64,000 nucleotides of DNA from Proteiniborus sp. DW1 (lineage in GTDB: Bacteria; Bacillota; Clostridia; Tissierellales; Proteiniboraceae). The DNA lies in NCBI RefSeq assembly GCF_900095305.1, contig NZ_FMDO01000007.1, forward strand, positions 186,001 to 250,000, written 5' to 3'. Position 1 is the stretch's first letter; each line of letters starts with the position of its first letter. Under the pieces are notes generated by a model that had not been told where the DNA came from, did not search any database, and was given only the letters and a program-made list of their open reading frames with translations. This document shows positions 17,783 to 29,066 of this stretch, in pieces. Position numbers and translations under genes: made by a program.

Positions 17783-18436
17783 TTGAAAAAAGGAGATATT
17801 TTATGGGCTTTAGCACTAATATTATTTATTTTTATTATGCTGTCTCCGCTGACAGGAGACGAGTTTATTAGGTTTACTACAGAGCATGCCTATATTGGGG
17901 GATTTATTAAATTTTTTGTATTAGCAACTATGGGAGAGCTATTAGCCATAAGAATAACCACAAGCGATTGGAAAATGCCTTGTGGAATAGTGTATAGGGC
18001 AGTTATTTGGGGTTTTTTAGGTATGGGAATTACATTATTTTTTGCTATATTCCAAAATGGAGTTCAAGCTATAATGGCTAGTGGACTGCTTCCAAAAAGT
18101 AATTCTAGACTTATATCGGCTTTTTTTACAAGTGCAGCAACTAACATGACTTTTGGACCTGTAATGATGGCTTTTCATAGGGTTACAGATACATATATAG
18201 ATATGAAATACGAGAGTAAAGGCAGTAATATTTCCCTAAATAATGTTATTGAAAGAATAGATTGGAGAGGCTTTATTTCATTTGTTGTACTAAAAACAAT
18301 ACCTCTATTCTGGATACCAGCACATACCTTAACATTTTGGCTGCCATCAGAATATAGAATAATGGCAGCTGCAATGCTATCTATAGCACTAGGGGCCATA
18401 CTTGCTTTTGCAAAGAAGAGAAAGCAAACTGCATAA
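17783..18436 (+). CDS. Integral membrane protein resembling Mpv17/PMP22
   Basis: This 217-residue protein has four to five hydrophobic segments. The C-terminal stretch FWIPAHTLTFWLPSEYR resembles the Mpv17/PMP22 signature (W-x-P-x5-NF-x3-P-x2-YR), and FGPVMMAFHR fits the family's GP-x3-H-x-W-Y region. The family is mostly eukaryotic, with bacterial members of unknown role, so the assignment is tentative. The TTG at 17783 is chosen because GAGGGGG lies 7 bases upstream; an ATG at 17777 is too close to it. A symmetrical terminator follows the gene. Confidence 0.6.
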   Translation: MKKGDILWALALILFIFIMLSPLTGDEFIRFTTEHAYIGGFIKFFVLATMGELLAIRITTSDWKMPCGIVYRAVIWGFLGMGITLFFAIFQNGVQAIMASGLLPKSNSRLISAFFTSAATNMTFGPVMMAFHRVTDTYIDMKYESKGSNISLNNVIERIDWRGFISFVVLKTIPLFWIPAHTLTFWLPSEYRIMAAAMLSIALGAILAFAKKRKQTA

Positions 18437-18458
18437 AAAGTGTTTACTCATCTTCTAT

Positions 18459-18508
18459 AAAATAAAAATCTAACAGTGCATAACAGTGTACTGTTAGATT
18501 TTTATTTT
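18459..18508. terminator. Bidirectional intrinsic terminator
   Basis: A perfect 19-bp inverted repeat (18459-18477 with 18490-18508) with A-rich and T-rich outer arms, so it can terminate on either strand. Confidence 0.85.
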
Positions 18509-18686
18509 ATACAATAATCTAGAATATTCTTTTATAAAGCAGGTTTATTTGTAAGAGATATCTGATGAAGTCACAACTATATACATGTTATGTAACACAG
18601 GAGAAACTGTGAAGATTATATGAAAATATAACAGAATAATCTTCTATGGCATAAAATGATTGAAAAGTAATGAAGGGAGTTTTATT

Positions 18687-19691
18687 ATGTGGAATAAACT
18701 CTTGTTTTTTGGAAGAAGAATGAAATCATTATTAAGAGAGAGCCTAACTAAAGAGGAGCTTTATAAAGAAGTTAGTCGCATGGTACAAGGTAAGATTATA
18801 GGTTCATTTGCTTTAGAAGAGCTTTATAAAAATATCCTCAGTAAAAAGTTTATCAATAACACAGTGATAGAATCTCAGGTAGATAATAGAGATACAGTAA
18901 ATCTAGAATTTATTGAAGGTTATAGGAATATGGCAGATGAAGAGGAATATATTTTAAAACTTATTACTGAAAAATATAATAGAGAAACTTCTATTGCAAA
19001 TTGGAAAATGAATCTACATCTGTTAAAAGGAAACTATAAAGATTTAGAGAAGGACAAAAGTGTATATATTGATAGGATAAATTCTTATATTACTGGATAT
19101 TCATTTATTGATAATATTAAAAACAATTCTTCAAAAAAAACTAGAAAGAATGTAAGTTTACTTTCTAACTATTCTCCAGAAAAAGCTGTTGAATATGCGA
19201 TAACCTATGCTTTTAATTATAATACAGCTAAATACCCCAACTATGCAGGAAAGGGGGGAGATTGTGCTAACTTTATTTCCCAGGTATTACATGCCGGAGG
19301 GAAGCCAATGAATGGAACTAATGCCTCTAATTTTAACAACTGGTTTTGCAGATCAAATCGTGTATGGGATGTAGATAAAATATCTTCAACCTGGAGAGGG
19401 GCAGATGCTTTTGGACATTACTGGATGAGGAAGGCAGTTTCTTATAAAAGCTTTGATAGGTCATACTTTAGTGACAACTCTAAATTGAAGAAGGTTCTCG
19501 AGTATGGAAATAGAGGAGATGCAGTATCCATACTTAATAGTAATGGTAGGCCCTTTCATACACTCATAATCATAGACTATGCCAAGGATGATTTAATATG
19601 TGCAGCTCATTCAGGAGATACAGTAAGCGCATCCTTAAGAAATTATGGTTTGTTTAGCGGTGGAATAAGAATTTATAAAATGGGTCAATAA
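18687..19691 (+). CDS. Amidase domain (amidase_6) protein
   Basis: This 334-residue protein has an unrecognised, lysine-rich N-terminal half (about 1-165) and a C-terminal papain-like amidase_6 domain. Motifs are YSPEKAVEYAITYAFNYN, the catalytic-Cys segment GGDCANFISQVLHAGG and the His segment HTLIIIDY. Proteins with this domain are frequent in sporulating Firmicutes; substrates are largely unknown. No signal peptide is evident. The ATG at 18687 follows GAAGGGAG. A terminator shared with the convergent purine permease follows. Confidence 0.85.
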   Translation: MWNKLLFFGRRMKSLLRESLTKEELYKEVSRMVQGKIIGSFALEELYKNILSKKFINNTVIESQVDNRDTVNLEFIEGYRNMADEEEYILKLITEKYNRETSIANWKMNLHLLKGNYKDLEKDKSVYIDRINSYITGYSFIDNIKNNSSKKTRKNVSLLSNYSPEKAVEYAITYAFNYNTAKYPNYAGKGGDCANFISQVLHAGGKPMNGTNASNFNNWFCRSNRVWDVDKISSTWRGADAFGHYWMRKAVSYKSFDRSYFSDNSKLKKVLEYGNRGDAVSILNSNGRPFHTLIIIDYAKDDLICAAHSGDTVSASLRNYGLFSGGIRIYKMGQ

Positions 19692-19699
19692 AATAATAA

Positions 19700-19731
19700 A
19701 ATCCGTAGGCACTTATAAAATCCTACGGATT
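19700..19731. terminator. Terminator between convergent genes
   Basis: A 10-bp AATCCGTAGG/CCTACGGATT stem with a 12-base loop lies between the amidase gene and the minus-strand purine permease gene; short A and T runs flank both arms. Confidence 0.75.
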
Positions 19732-19741
19732 ATTAAGTTTA

Positions 19742-21160
19742 TTAATTTGGCAATAATGCAAATCTTACAATAAATAATATTGCTAGTATATACATTATTG
19801 GGTTAACTTCTTTATGTCTACCAGTAACAAGTTTCATAATTGGATAGAATATAATTCCTGCTGCAACTCCATTAGCAATACTAAATGTGAATGGCATTAT
19901 TGCTAATGTGAAGAAAGCTGGAACCGCTTCTGTAAAGTCTGAAAAATCTATGTCAACTACAGATTGAATCATAAGTACACCTACTATTACAAGTGCTGGT
20001 GCTGTAGCTTGAGTAGGAACAACTCCGATTACTCCTGAAAGGAATAATGAAGCGGCAAATAATATACCTGTAACTACTGATGCTAGACCGGTTCTACCGC
20101 CAGCTGCTATTCCTGCTGTTGATTCAACATAAGTTGATGTTGTAGTAGTTCCTAAGAATGAGCTTAATGTTGTAGCTATAGAGTCAGATAATAAGGCTCT
20201 ATTCATATTTCTTACTTTTCCATCTGGCTCAATCATATTTCCCCTTTGGGCAGTTCCTAAGAGAGTTCCTATGTTATCAAACAGGTCAACGAAGCTTATT
20301 GTCATAACAACCATACCTATATTGATTAGAGCACCTATAAATCCACCCTCACCATTTCCTAGTAATCCTGCAAAGTCCCATTTTAAGAAAGTTGGTGCTA
20401 TTGATGGTGGAGCACTAAATAATTTGATACCTTCAATATTAGTTATACCCATTGGGATACCTATAATAGTAGTTAGAATTATTGATATAAGCATTGCACC
20501 TGTAACATTTTTAGCCATAAGTATAGCTGTTATTACTATACCTATTAATGTTAACAGTACAGCTGGGCTTGTAAAGTCACCAAATCCAACTAAATTAGCA
20601 GGATTTGAAACGATAACGCCACCACTTTTTAATCCGACTAATGTAATAAATAGTCCTACACCTGCTCCTATTGCAGTTCTTAAATTCATTGGTAGGGCAT
20701 CAATTATCTTCTCTCTTATTGAGGTTACAGTTATTATGATGAATAAAATACCAGAAATAGCAACAGCAGCAAGACCTTGTTGCCAAGTATAACCTAAGTC
20801 TACTACTACAGTATAAGCAAAAAATGCAGTTAATCCTAGTCCAGGAGCTGTAGCAAATGGTAATTTAGCAAATATACCCATTTGTAAAGTTCCGTAAGTT
20901 GATATTAAACAAGTAGCAGTAAAAAGAGCACCAACAATTGGATCATTGAATATTGTAAGTGCATTAGCTTCGTCTCCTAATAAACCAGGTACATTCATAC
21001 CTGCTGCTTTAAGTAGATTCGGAATAACTAACAGAACATATGCCATAGTAACAAAAGTAGTTATACCTGCGATTATTTCGGTTTTTACATTTGTACCGTA
21101 TTTAGTTAGTTCGAAATACCTTTCGACAAATGAGCCAGATTTTCCTTTTTGATTTCCCAT
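19742..21160 (-). CDS. pbuG: NCS2/AzgA-type hypoxanthine/guanine permease
   Basis: This 472-residue protein has 12-14 hydrophobic segments. Motifs typical of AzgA/PbuG permeases are TKYGTNVKTEIIAGITTFVTMAY (seen in part), PFATAPGLGLTAFFAYTVV, SFVDLFDNIGTLLG and TSTYVESTAGIAAGGRTGL. It should import purine bases with protons. On the minus strand the start at 21160 is chosen because GGGAGGA lies just upstream; in-frame ATGs at 21166 and 21175 sit on or before that site. I looked for a purine riboswitch in its leader and saw none. It runs convergent to the amidase gene and divergent from the lipoprotein gene. Confidence 0.92.
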   Translation of the reverse strand: MGNQKGKSGSFVERYFELTKYGTNVKTEIIAGITTFVTMAYVLLVIPNLLKAAGMNVPGLLGDEANALTIFNDPIVGALFTATCLISTYGTLQMGIFAKLPFATAPGLGLTAFFAYTVVVDLGYTWQQGLAAVAISGILFIIITVTSIREKIIDALPMNLRTAIGAGVGLFITLVGLKSGGVIVSNPANLVGFGDFTSPAVLLTLIGIVITAILMAKNVTGAMLISIILTTIIGIPMGITNIEGIKLFSAPPSIAPTFLKWDFAGLLGNGEGGFIGALINIGMVVMTISFVDLFDNIGTLLGTAQRGNMIEPDGKVRNMNRALLSDSIATTLSSFLGTTTTSTYVESTAGIAAGGRTGLASVVTGILFAASLFLSGVIGVVPTQATAPALVIVGVLMIQSVVDIDFSDFTEAVPAFFTLAIMPFTFSIANGVAAGIIFYPIMKLVTGRHKEVNPIMYILAILFIVRFALLPN

Positions 21161-21551
21161 CTTCATTCCTCCCATTATTATTTTGAGTAATTTTTTAAAT
21201 TTTATGTTACTTTAGACGAAGTTAACTTTTATCACATGAAAAACGTTAACACACGATTTACATTTTAACAGTTATAATTAAGATTGTAAACAATAAAAAA
21301 ATCCAATAGAAATAAATTTTAAACAGCAGACTGTTAAAAAGGAATTATTCTGTTAATATGAAGAAAGTTAATAACTTGTATTTTAAGCTATTTGAGGATG
21401 CTTATTTCTAATAAAACAGCAGCTGTCAAAAGGTCATTTTTTTCAAATGATTTTTAATGGCTATTATAAAAATTATGATGGAACATTTTCTTATAGATTA
21501 TAGTCTATTTTAGAGAAGCAGATATACTAATTTTATTAAGGGGGAGATAAG
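21161..21551. other. 391-bp divergent intergenic region
   Basis: This spans the promoters of the purine permease (minus) and the small lipoprotein (plus). It contains a short palindrome AAGTTAACTT at about 21219-21228 and a related CGTTAAC at 21244-21250, possible operator half-sites. No riboswitch was recognised. Confidence 0.4.
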
Positions 21552-21845
21552 ATGAAAAGGAGGATACTCTTACTATCTTTACTTGTTTTATTGGGAATAT
21601 TTTTATTGACAGGGTGTATACCTGGAGATGGAAGTTATACTATAAGCAAACCAGCAGGATTTTTATCTGGAATATGGCATGGTTGGATTGCTCCAATTTC
21701 ATTAATAGTAGGTATATTCAAGTCTGGTGTCAGAGTTTATGAAACAGTAAATTCTGGCTGGTGGTATGATTTTGGCTTCTATATAGCAATAATAAGCGGA
21801 TTTGGAGGCATTTCACTTAGTAGAAAGAAGAAAAAAGGTGAATAG
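21552..21845 (+). CDS. Small membrane lipoprotein, conserved hypothetical
   Basis: This 97-residue protein starts with a lipoprotein signal (lipobox LLTGC, Cys at residue 22). Next is KPAGFLSGIWHGWIAPISLI with a hydrophobic stretch, then SGWWYDFGFYIAII, a second hydrophobic stretch, and a lysine-rich tail. I recognise the GIWHGWIAP and GWWYDFGF motifs as common in small membrane proteins of diverse bacteria, but know no function. The ATG follows AGGGGGAGA. It may share a transcript with the dipeptidase gene 67 bases downstream. Confidence 0.8.
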   Translation: MKRRILLLSLLVLLGIFLLTGCIPGDGSYTISKPAGFLSGIWHGWIAPISLIVGIFKSGVRVYETVNSGWWYDFGFYIAIISGFGGISLSRKKKKGE

Positions 21846-21912
21846 CAGTATTTTACTGACTAAGTGAGAATACAAAAATATACCATAACAAACTTTGAAG
21901 GAGCTGAAAAAG

Positions 21913-22851
21913 ATGCGACCAGTTGATATGCATTGTGACACAATTTTAGGACTTATGAAGGATAAAGAAAAACTAGAGCTATTTAAAAACGACTTCAGTA
22001 TAGACATTAGAAAAATGAAAAAAGGGAACTCATTAGCTCAGTTTTTCGCTATGTTTGTATATTTAAAATCAGGAAAAGATCCAATGGAAACTTGCCTTGA
22101 GATGATAGATAAGTTTTATGTTGAGCTTGAAAAGAATTCTACTCATATTTCTCTGGCAACTAACTATGGTGAAATTATGAAAAATGACAGAGAAGGCAAA
22201 GTGTCCGCTGTGCTTACTATAGAAGAAGGCGGAGCTATAAAGGGAAAGCTTCATAATCTGAGAAACTTCTATAGATTAGGAGTTAGGGCTATAACTCTTA
22301 CATGGAACTATCCAAATGAAATAGGGTTCCCTAATACTAATTATGAGCATAAGGATAAGGGACTAACTAGCTTTGGAGAAGAAGTAGTTCATGAGATGAA
22401 TAGGCTTGGAATGTTAATAGATGTCTCACATATTTCTGATCAAGGATTTTATGATGTAGCCAGACTAAGTTCAAAACCATTTATAGCTTCTCATTCTAAT
22501 GCAAGAGCTATTAAGGAGCATTCTAGAAATCTTGACGATAACATGATAAGAGCTCTCTCGGAAAAGGGAGGGGTTATGGGAATCTGCTTTGAAAGAGATT
22601 TTCTTGGAGAAAGTGAAAAAGCTAGAATAAAAGACATGATTAGGCACATTAAGCATATCAGAAATGTTGGAGGAATAGATGTCATAGGATTAGGCTCAGA
22701 CTTTGATGGTTGTCATCCAGATGGAGAGATTAGTAATATCGGAGAAATTGAAAAGCTAGCTTATGCCTTAAAGGATAATAATTTCACAGAGGATGAAATA
22801 GATAAGATATTTTATAGGAATGCTTTAAGAGTTATTAAGGATGTGTTGTAG
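21913..22851 (+). CDS. Membrane dipeptidase (M19, renal dipeptidase family)
   Basis: This 312-residue zinc peptidase begins MRPVDMHCDT, the first metal motif, and continues with TIEEGGAI (bridging Glu), LTWNYPNEIGFP, LIDVSHISDQ, PFIASHSNARAI and GLGSDFDG. These are the expected M19 metal and substrate residues. Family members cleave dipeptides and some D-amino-acid dipeptides. ATG at 21913 is chosen because AAGGAG lies 9 bases upstream. It probably processes peptides supplied by peptide importers such as the opp system at 29-37 kb. A terminator follows. Confidence 0.93.
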   Translation: MRPVDMHCDTILGLMKDKEKLELFKNDFSIDIRKMKKGNSLAQFFAMFVYLKSGKDPMETCLEMIDKFYVELEKNSTHISLATNYGEIMKNDREGKVSAVLTIEEGGAIKGKLHNLRNFYRLGVRAITLTWNYPNEIGFPNTNYEHKDKGLTSFGEEVVHEMNRLGMLIDVSHISDQGFYDVARLSSKPFIASHSNARAIKEHSRNLDDNMIRALSEKGGVMGICFERDFLGESEKARIKDMIRHIKHIRNVGGIDVIGLGSDFDGCHPDGEISNIGEIEKLAYALKDNNFTEDEIDKIFYRNALRVIKDVL

Positions 22852-22882
22852 ACTAATGTAGGTAGAATTTGGATACTAATAT

Positions 22883-22926
22883 AAAAAACCTTCTATAAAT
22901 CAATTTAACTTATAGAGGGTTTTTTT
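22883..22926 (+). terminator. Intrinsic terminator after the dipeptidase gene
   Basis: A long A-rich/T-rich stem around CCTTCTATAA/TTATAGAGGG followed by TTTTTT. Confidence 0.87.
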
Positions 22927-23063
22927 ATATTCCTCCTTCAATTATTTTACACTTTCCTATATAATAGGGTATAGTATAATAGGAATATCGTACAAATGTT
23001 CGCCAAATATTTCTATTAAAATTTATTGTTCGCTATAGGATAAGAAATGAAAGGAGTAACCTA

Positions 23064-26000
23064 TTGATGAATTTTCTTGATGGACTTAATGATAAACAAA
23101 GAGAGGCGGTATTGACTACAGAAGGGCCACTGTTAGTTCTTGCTGGTGCAGGAAGTGGAAAGACCCGAGTACTTACTCATAGAATAGCATACATAATTGA
23201 AGAAAAGGGAGTAAAAGCAAGCAATATACTTGCACTTACCTTTACTAATAAAGCAGCTAATGAAATGAAAGAGCGAATTAGTAGACTAATAGGAGACGAG
23301 GCTGAGTATATATGGGCTGGGACATTCCACTCAATATGTGTAAGAATACTTAGAAGAGATATTGAAAAGTTAGGATATGGGAAAAGCTTTGTCATATTTG
23401 ATACAACAGATCAAAAGACCTTAATTAAGGATTGTATAAAGCAACTAAATTTAAGTGAAAAGCACTATGAACCTGCTTCGATTATGGGATTTATAGGTTC
23501 TCAGAAAGACAATTTAATAGAGCCAGATACCTACATAAACCAACATTATGGGGATTATAGAGAAAGACAAAAAGGAGAAATATACAGACTCTATCAGCAA
23601 AGATTAAAAGAAAACAATGCATTAGATTTTGATGACCTAATCAATAAAACTATAGAGTTATTCAGACAGTTTCCAGACATACTGGAGTTTTATCAAAATA
23701 AGTTCAGATATATTCTAGTTGATGAGTATCAGGATACAAATAGGGCTCAATATACACTTATTAACCTATTGTCAAAGAAATATAACAATATCTGTGTGGT
23801 TGGAGATGACGATCAATGTATTCTTCAAGGTATGATGGTTAATACACCAGAAGGTAACATACCTATCGAAGAACTGACAGAGGGGCAAAAGATCTACTCT
23901 CCTTCTGGTTGGGGTAGAGTTTCGGAAGGGACAGTGGAGAAAAAGATTAAGAAAGAATACTCAGGTCCAATAATAAAAATTAGAACTCAAAATGGAAACG
24001 TTATTAAGACAACTCCTAATCACATTATGTTTGGGAAACTAAACGTAAAACCAGGAGTATATTACGTTTACCTTATGTATAAAAAAGGGAAAGGGTATAG
24101 AATAGGACAAACACAAGGGGTTAGAAGCAGAGAAGGAGAGATCGTCAATGGTTTAATGGTGAGATTAAACCAAGAGCATGGTGACAAGATATGGATTCTC
24201 AAAATATGTAGCAGTAAAGAAGAGTCAACTTTTTATGAACAGTTATATTCGTTTAAGTATGGAATCCCTACTACTGTATTTCATGATGTCGGTAGGGGAA
24301 TAACATTGACTCAGAAATATATTGATGAGTTATTTAATGAGATAGATACAGAAAGCAACGCAATTAAATTAATGGATGATCTCTTAATTTTTGAAGATTT
24401 CCCACATCACAGAGCTAATGGAGTAATTAGAGGAGGGGCGATTAGAAGACTTATAAATTTAACCTTTTTTGGAGGAAGAGTTACAGGTATAGATAAAGGA
24501 TGGAATAGTCATAGGATCGCATTTAACACTTCTAGTGATGAATTAGAAAGCAAGGCAATTAGGGCAGGATTTCCTGTAAGAAAGGGACAGCGAAACACTT
24601 GGAGAATTGAAACAGAAAGAGTATTTTATGATGAAGCTAATGAATATGGAAAAAGCATTCAAGAACTAGATAGTGATATAGAAATAGTTAGAAGAGCAAA
24701 ATTAACTGAGCAAGAAAGTTTTTATTATATGCCAGCTTCACACATTAGACCATCTATGAGTATAGCCAGTTACGAGGGTGGTAAAATTGTTGAAGACATT
24801 GTTGAAGAGGTTTCGATTGAAGAATATGATGGATATGTATTTGACATCTCTGTGCCTAACTTTAGACAATATTTATGCGAAGGGATAGTCGTTCATAACT
24901 CTATATATGGATGGCGCGGGGCTGATATTCGAAACATTCTTGACTTCGAGAAGGATTATAAGAATACAAAGGTCATAAAACTTGAGCAAAATTACCGTTC
25001 TACGAAGACAATACTAAATGCTGCCAATCAAGTAATAGAAAATAACGAGGGCAGAAAAAGTAAAAGACTGTGGACTGCAAATGATGAAGGATGTCCAATA
25101 AAGGTTTTCAGCGGTGCTAATGAACATGAAGAAGCAAATTTTATAGTAGATAAAATAAAAGAATTATCTGCAAAAGAAGATAGAAAACTATCAGATTTTG
25201 CTATTTTATATAGAACTAATGCCCAATCACGTGTAATAGAGGAAGCATTTTTAAAAGCTAATCTTCCTTATAAAATAGTAGGAGGACATAAATTCTACGA
25301 CAGAAAAGAAATAAAAGACATAATAGCATATTTAAGGCTAATTCAGAACCCAGTAGACAACTATGCATTTAAGAGAATAATAAATGTACCAAAAAGAGGT
25401 ATAGGAAAGACAACATTAGATAGACTAGAGCAATACAGCATAGAAAAAGAAGATAGTATGTTCGGAGCAATGCTTGAATGTGATGAAATTCCAGGGCTTA
25501 CTCAAAGGGCAAAAGACAGTCTAAATTCCTTTTCTACATTAATAAGAAAGTTTATGGCAATGAAGGAAATTTTCACAGTAACAGAATTAATAGAAAATGT
25601 AATAGATTCTATTGGCTATATAGAGGAAATACAACAGGAGGAAACTGTTCAAGCAGAATCTAGAATAGAGAATATTAAAGAGTTTTTATCTGTAGCTGTT
25701 AGCTTTGAGGAAACCAGTGAAGATAAAACCTTAGAAGGATTCTTAGCAAATATATCACTGCTTTCTGATTTAGACAAAACAGATGATACAGATAGAGACA
25801 CTGTTACTATGATGACTCTTCACAGTGCAAAAGGATTAGAGTTTCCAGTAGTTTTCATGACAGGAATGGAAGAAAACCTTTTTCCAACATCTAGAGCCTA
25901 TTTCAATGAAGACGACTTAGAAGAAGAAAGAAGACTATGCTATGTAGGTATTACAAGAGCAGAGGAAATGCTATTTATGACAAGAGCATTCAGCCGTATG

Positions 26001-26372
26001 ATTTACGGTAAAACGGGAGTTAATTCCATGTCTAGATTCTTAAGAGAAATACCTGATGAACTAATTGAGGACCTTAATGAAAGTCGGACGAATAAATCAT
26101 CTAGTGTTTTTTCTGTATCATCTACTAAAACATATAATAGCATGTCCCCAAAATATTTTACTGGATACACCATAGAAAACACTAGAAAAACTCCTAAGGA
26201 TACTAATCTAGATATAAAGCCGGGTTCAAAAGTCAACCATAAGGTTTGGGGTATAGGGACAGTAGTACAGGTCAAAGAATTAGACAACGACAAAGAAATT
26301 ACAATAGCTTTTAATAGCCAAGGTGTTAGAAAGCTTATGCTTTCATTTGCCCCTATAGAGGTAATTAGTTAA
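23064..26372 (+). CDS. pcrA: ATP-dependent DNA helicase PcrA/UvrD with in-frame intein
   Basis: The precursor has 1102 residues: a 741-residue PcrA-type SF1 helicase interrupted by a 361-residue intein. Extein motifs are LAGAGSGKTR (Walker A), TFTNKAANEM, VDEYQDTNRAQY (motif II), VVGDDDQ/SIYGWRGAD (motif III, split by the intein), LEQNYRST (motif IV), TLHSAKGLEFP (motif V) and VGITRAEE (motif VI). PcrA unwinds DNA in repair and plasmid replication and removes RecA or RNA polymerase. Without the intein the length equals typical PcrA (about 740). The start is TTG 23064 or the adjacent ATG 23067; AAGGAG at 23051 serves either. ligA follows after 15 bases, the usual pcrA-ligA order. Confidence 0.95.
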   Translation: MMNFLDGLNDKQREAVLTTEGPLLVLAGAGSGKTRVLTHRIAYIIEEKGVKASNILALTFTNKAANEMKERISRLIGDEAEYIWAGTFHSICVRILRRDIEKLGYGKSFVIFDTTDQKTLIKDCIKQLNLSEKHYEPASIMGFIGSQKDNLIEPDTYINQHYGDYRERQKGEIYRLYQQRLKENNALDFDDLINKTIELFRQFPDILEFYQNKFRYILVDEYQDTNRAQYTLINLLSKKYNNICVVGDDDQCILQGMMVNTPEGNIPIEELTEGQKIYSPSGWGRVSEGTVEKKIKKEYSGPIIKIRTQNGNVIKTTPNHIMFGKLNVKPGVYYVYLMYKKGKGYRIGQTQGVRSREGEIVNGLMVRLNQEHGDKIWILKICSSKEESTFYEQLYSFKYGIPTTVFHDVGRGITLTQKYIDELFNEIDTESNAIKLMDDLLIFEDFPHHRANGVIRGGAIRRLINLTFFGGRVTGIDKGWNSHRIAFNTSSDELESKAIRAGFPVRKGQRNTWRIETERVFYDEANEYGKSIQELDSDIEIVRRAKLTEQESFYYMPASHIRPSMSIASYEGGKIVEDIVEEVSIEEYDGYVFDISVPNFRQYLCEGIVVHNSIYGWRGADIRNILDFEKDYKNTKVIKLEQNYRSTKTILNAANQVIENNEGRKSKRLWTANDEGCPIKVFSGANEHEEANFIVDKIKELSAKEDRKLSDFAILYRTNAQSRVIEEAFLKANLPYKIVGGHKFYDRKEIKDIIAYLRLIQNPVDNYAFKRIINVPKRGIGKTTLDRLEQYSIEKEDSMFGAMLECDEIPGLTQRAKDSLNSFSTLIRKFMAMKEIFTVTELIENVIDSIGYIEEIQQEETVQAESRIENIKEFLSVAVSFEETSEDKTLEGFLANISLLSDLDKTDDTDRDTVTMMTLHSAKGLEFPVVFMTGMEENLFPTSRAYFNEDDLEEERRLCYVGITRAEEMLFMTRAFSRMIYGKTGVNSMSRFLREIPDELIEDLNESRTNKSSSVFSVSSTKTYNSMSPKYFTGYTIENTRKTPKDTNLDIKPGSKVNHKVWGIGTVVQVKELDNDKEITIAFNSQGVRKLMLSFAPIEVIS
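23817..24899 (+). mobile_element. Intein in PcrA motif III carrying a GIY-YIG-like endonuclease domain
   Basis: The 361-residue insert starts with Cys (codon 23817) directly after VVGDDDQ and ends VVHN before Ser of SIYGWRGAD. Splicing residues are all present: Cys1, block B GNVIKTTPNHIMF with the TxxH His, block F YDGYVFDISVP, penultimate His, terminal Asn and +1 Ser. The middle lacks a clear LAGLIDADG motif. It contains PGVYYVYLM then YRIGQT, an Arg in GVRSR and a Glu in STFYEQLYSF, the order of GIY-YIG nuclease residues (about 24054-24300). The following ~150 residues are unrecognised and may bind DNA. Frame and key residues are intact, so splicing is expected. Confidence 0.92.
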
Positions 26373-26381
26373 GGAAGGTGA

Positions 26382-28379
<1,998 letters not shown>

Positions 28380-28411
28380 TTGATATAATAAGACAAAATA
28401 TTCATAGTATT

Positions 28412-28457
28412 AACAAGAAAATGCAAGATGTGGCAATACATCCTGCATTTTCTTGTT
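28412..28457 (+). terminator. Intrinsic terminator of the pcrA-ligA operon
   Basis: A long stem pairing AACAAGAAAATGCA with TGCATTTTCTTGTT, continued by GATGT/ACATC across one bulge, then a T-rich stretch. Confidence 0.88.
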
Positions 28458-29018
28458 TTATTTTAGAAAACGCTGTTGAATTATTTTTTTATTACTAGTA
28501 TAATATTTTGTTATAAGCGGTTCTTTTAAATTGACATATTCAGTCATTTAGACGGACTTATACTAAGTATTGATTTTTTTCAATTCTATTTATTCTAAAA
28601 CTCTAGAATGGGAAATATAGCTAATTTGCTTAAATGTTAATTTTATTTAATAATTAGCAAAAGTTTTTTTAACAGTCATAGTCAAAAAATAACAAAAAAG
28701 ATATTTAATACCTACCGCTCTTCCTTTGAAAAACTGCTGTTTATAAAAAAACATGGCAATGAAACGGCATAACCATGAGATTGTTACATTTTGTTAACAA
28801 TTTATTTAACTAGATTTAATTGAAAAGTGGATAAATATGATGTATCATTAATAAAAGTTTTAAAAGTTCTGACAATTGGTGGATGCATTTCATATCATAC
28901 TTATCTTAGTCTTAGCGTAGTCTTACCTAAGAGTTCACTTTTTACTTCAGGTTTCAAAGAAAGTTTCCAATGTCATGTTATTTTTAATTAACTCATTAGA
29001 AAGGGGAGAGAGTTTTTT
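28458..29018. other. 561-bp leader region of the opp operon
   Basis: No gene is seen. A plausible sigma-A promoter lies at 28820-28848 (TTGAAA, 17-bp spacer, TATCAT). A perfect 10-bp palindrome TTGTTAACAA lies 18 bp before it, in a region where a regulator could bind. The transcript leader would be about 200 bases long. No T-box, S-box or other riboswitch motif was recognised. Confidence 0.45.
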
Positions 29019-29066
29019 ATGCTTTTTAATGTTCAAAAAAGAATTTTGGAGGTGTATTCATGTTAA
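29019..29066 (+). CDS. Possible 15-codon leader peptide overlapping oppB
   Basis: An ATG at 29019, preceded by AAGGGGAGAG at good distance, opens a 15-codon frame. It ends TAA at 29064-29066, seven bases inside oppB (ATG 29060). The arrangement would couple its translation to oppB. It may be chance, since the oppB site GGAGGTG lies within it. Confidence 0.3.
   Translation: MLFNVQKRILEVYSC

Noticed and set aside
21161-21551. Purine riboswitch before the purine permease
   Set aside because: The minus-strand leader lacks the conserved loop motifs of the guanine/adenine aptamer.
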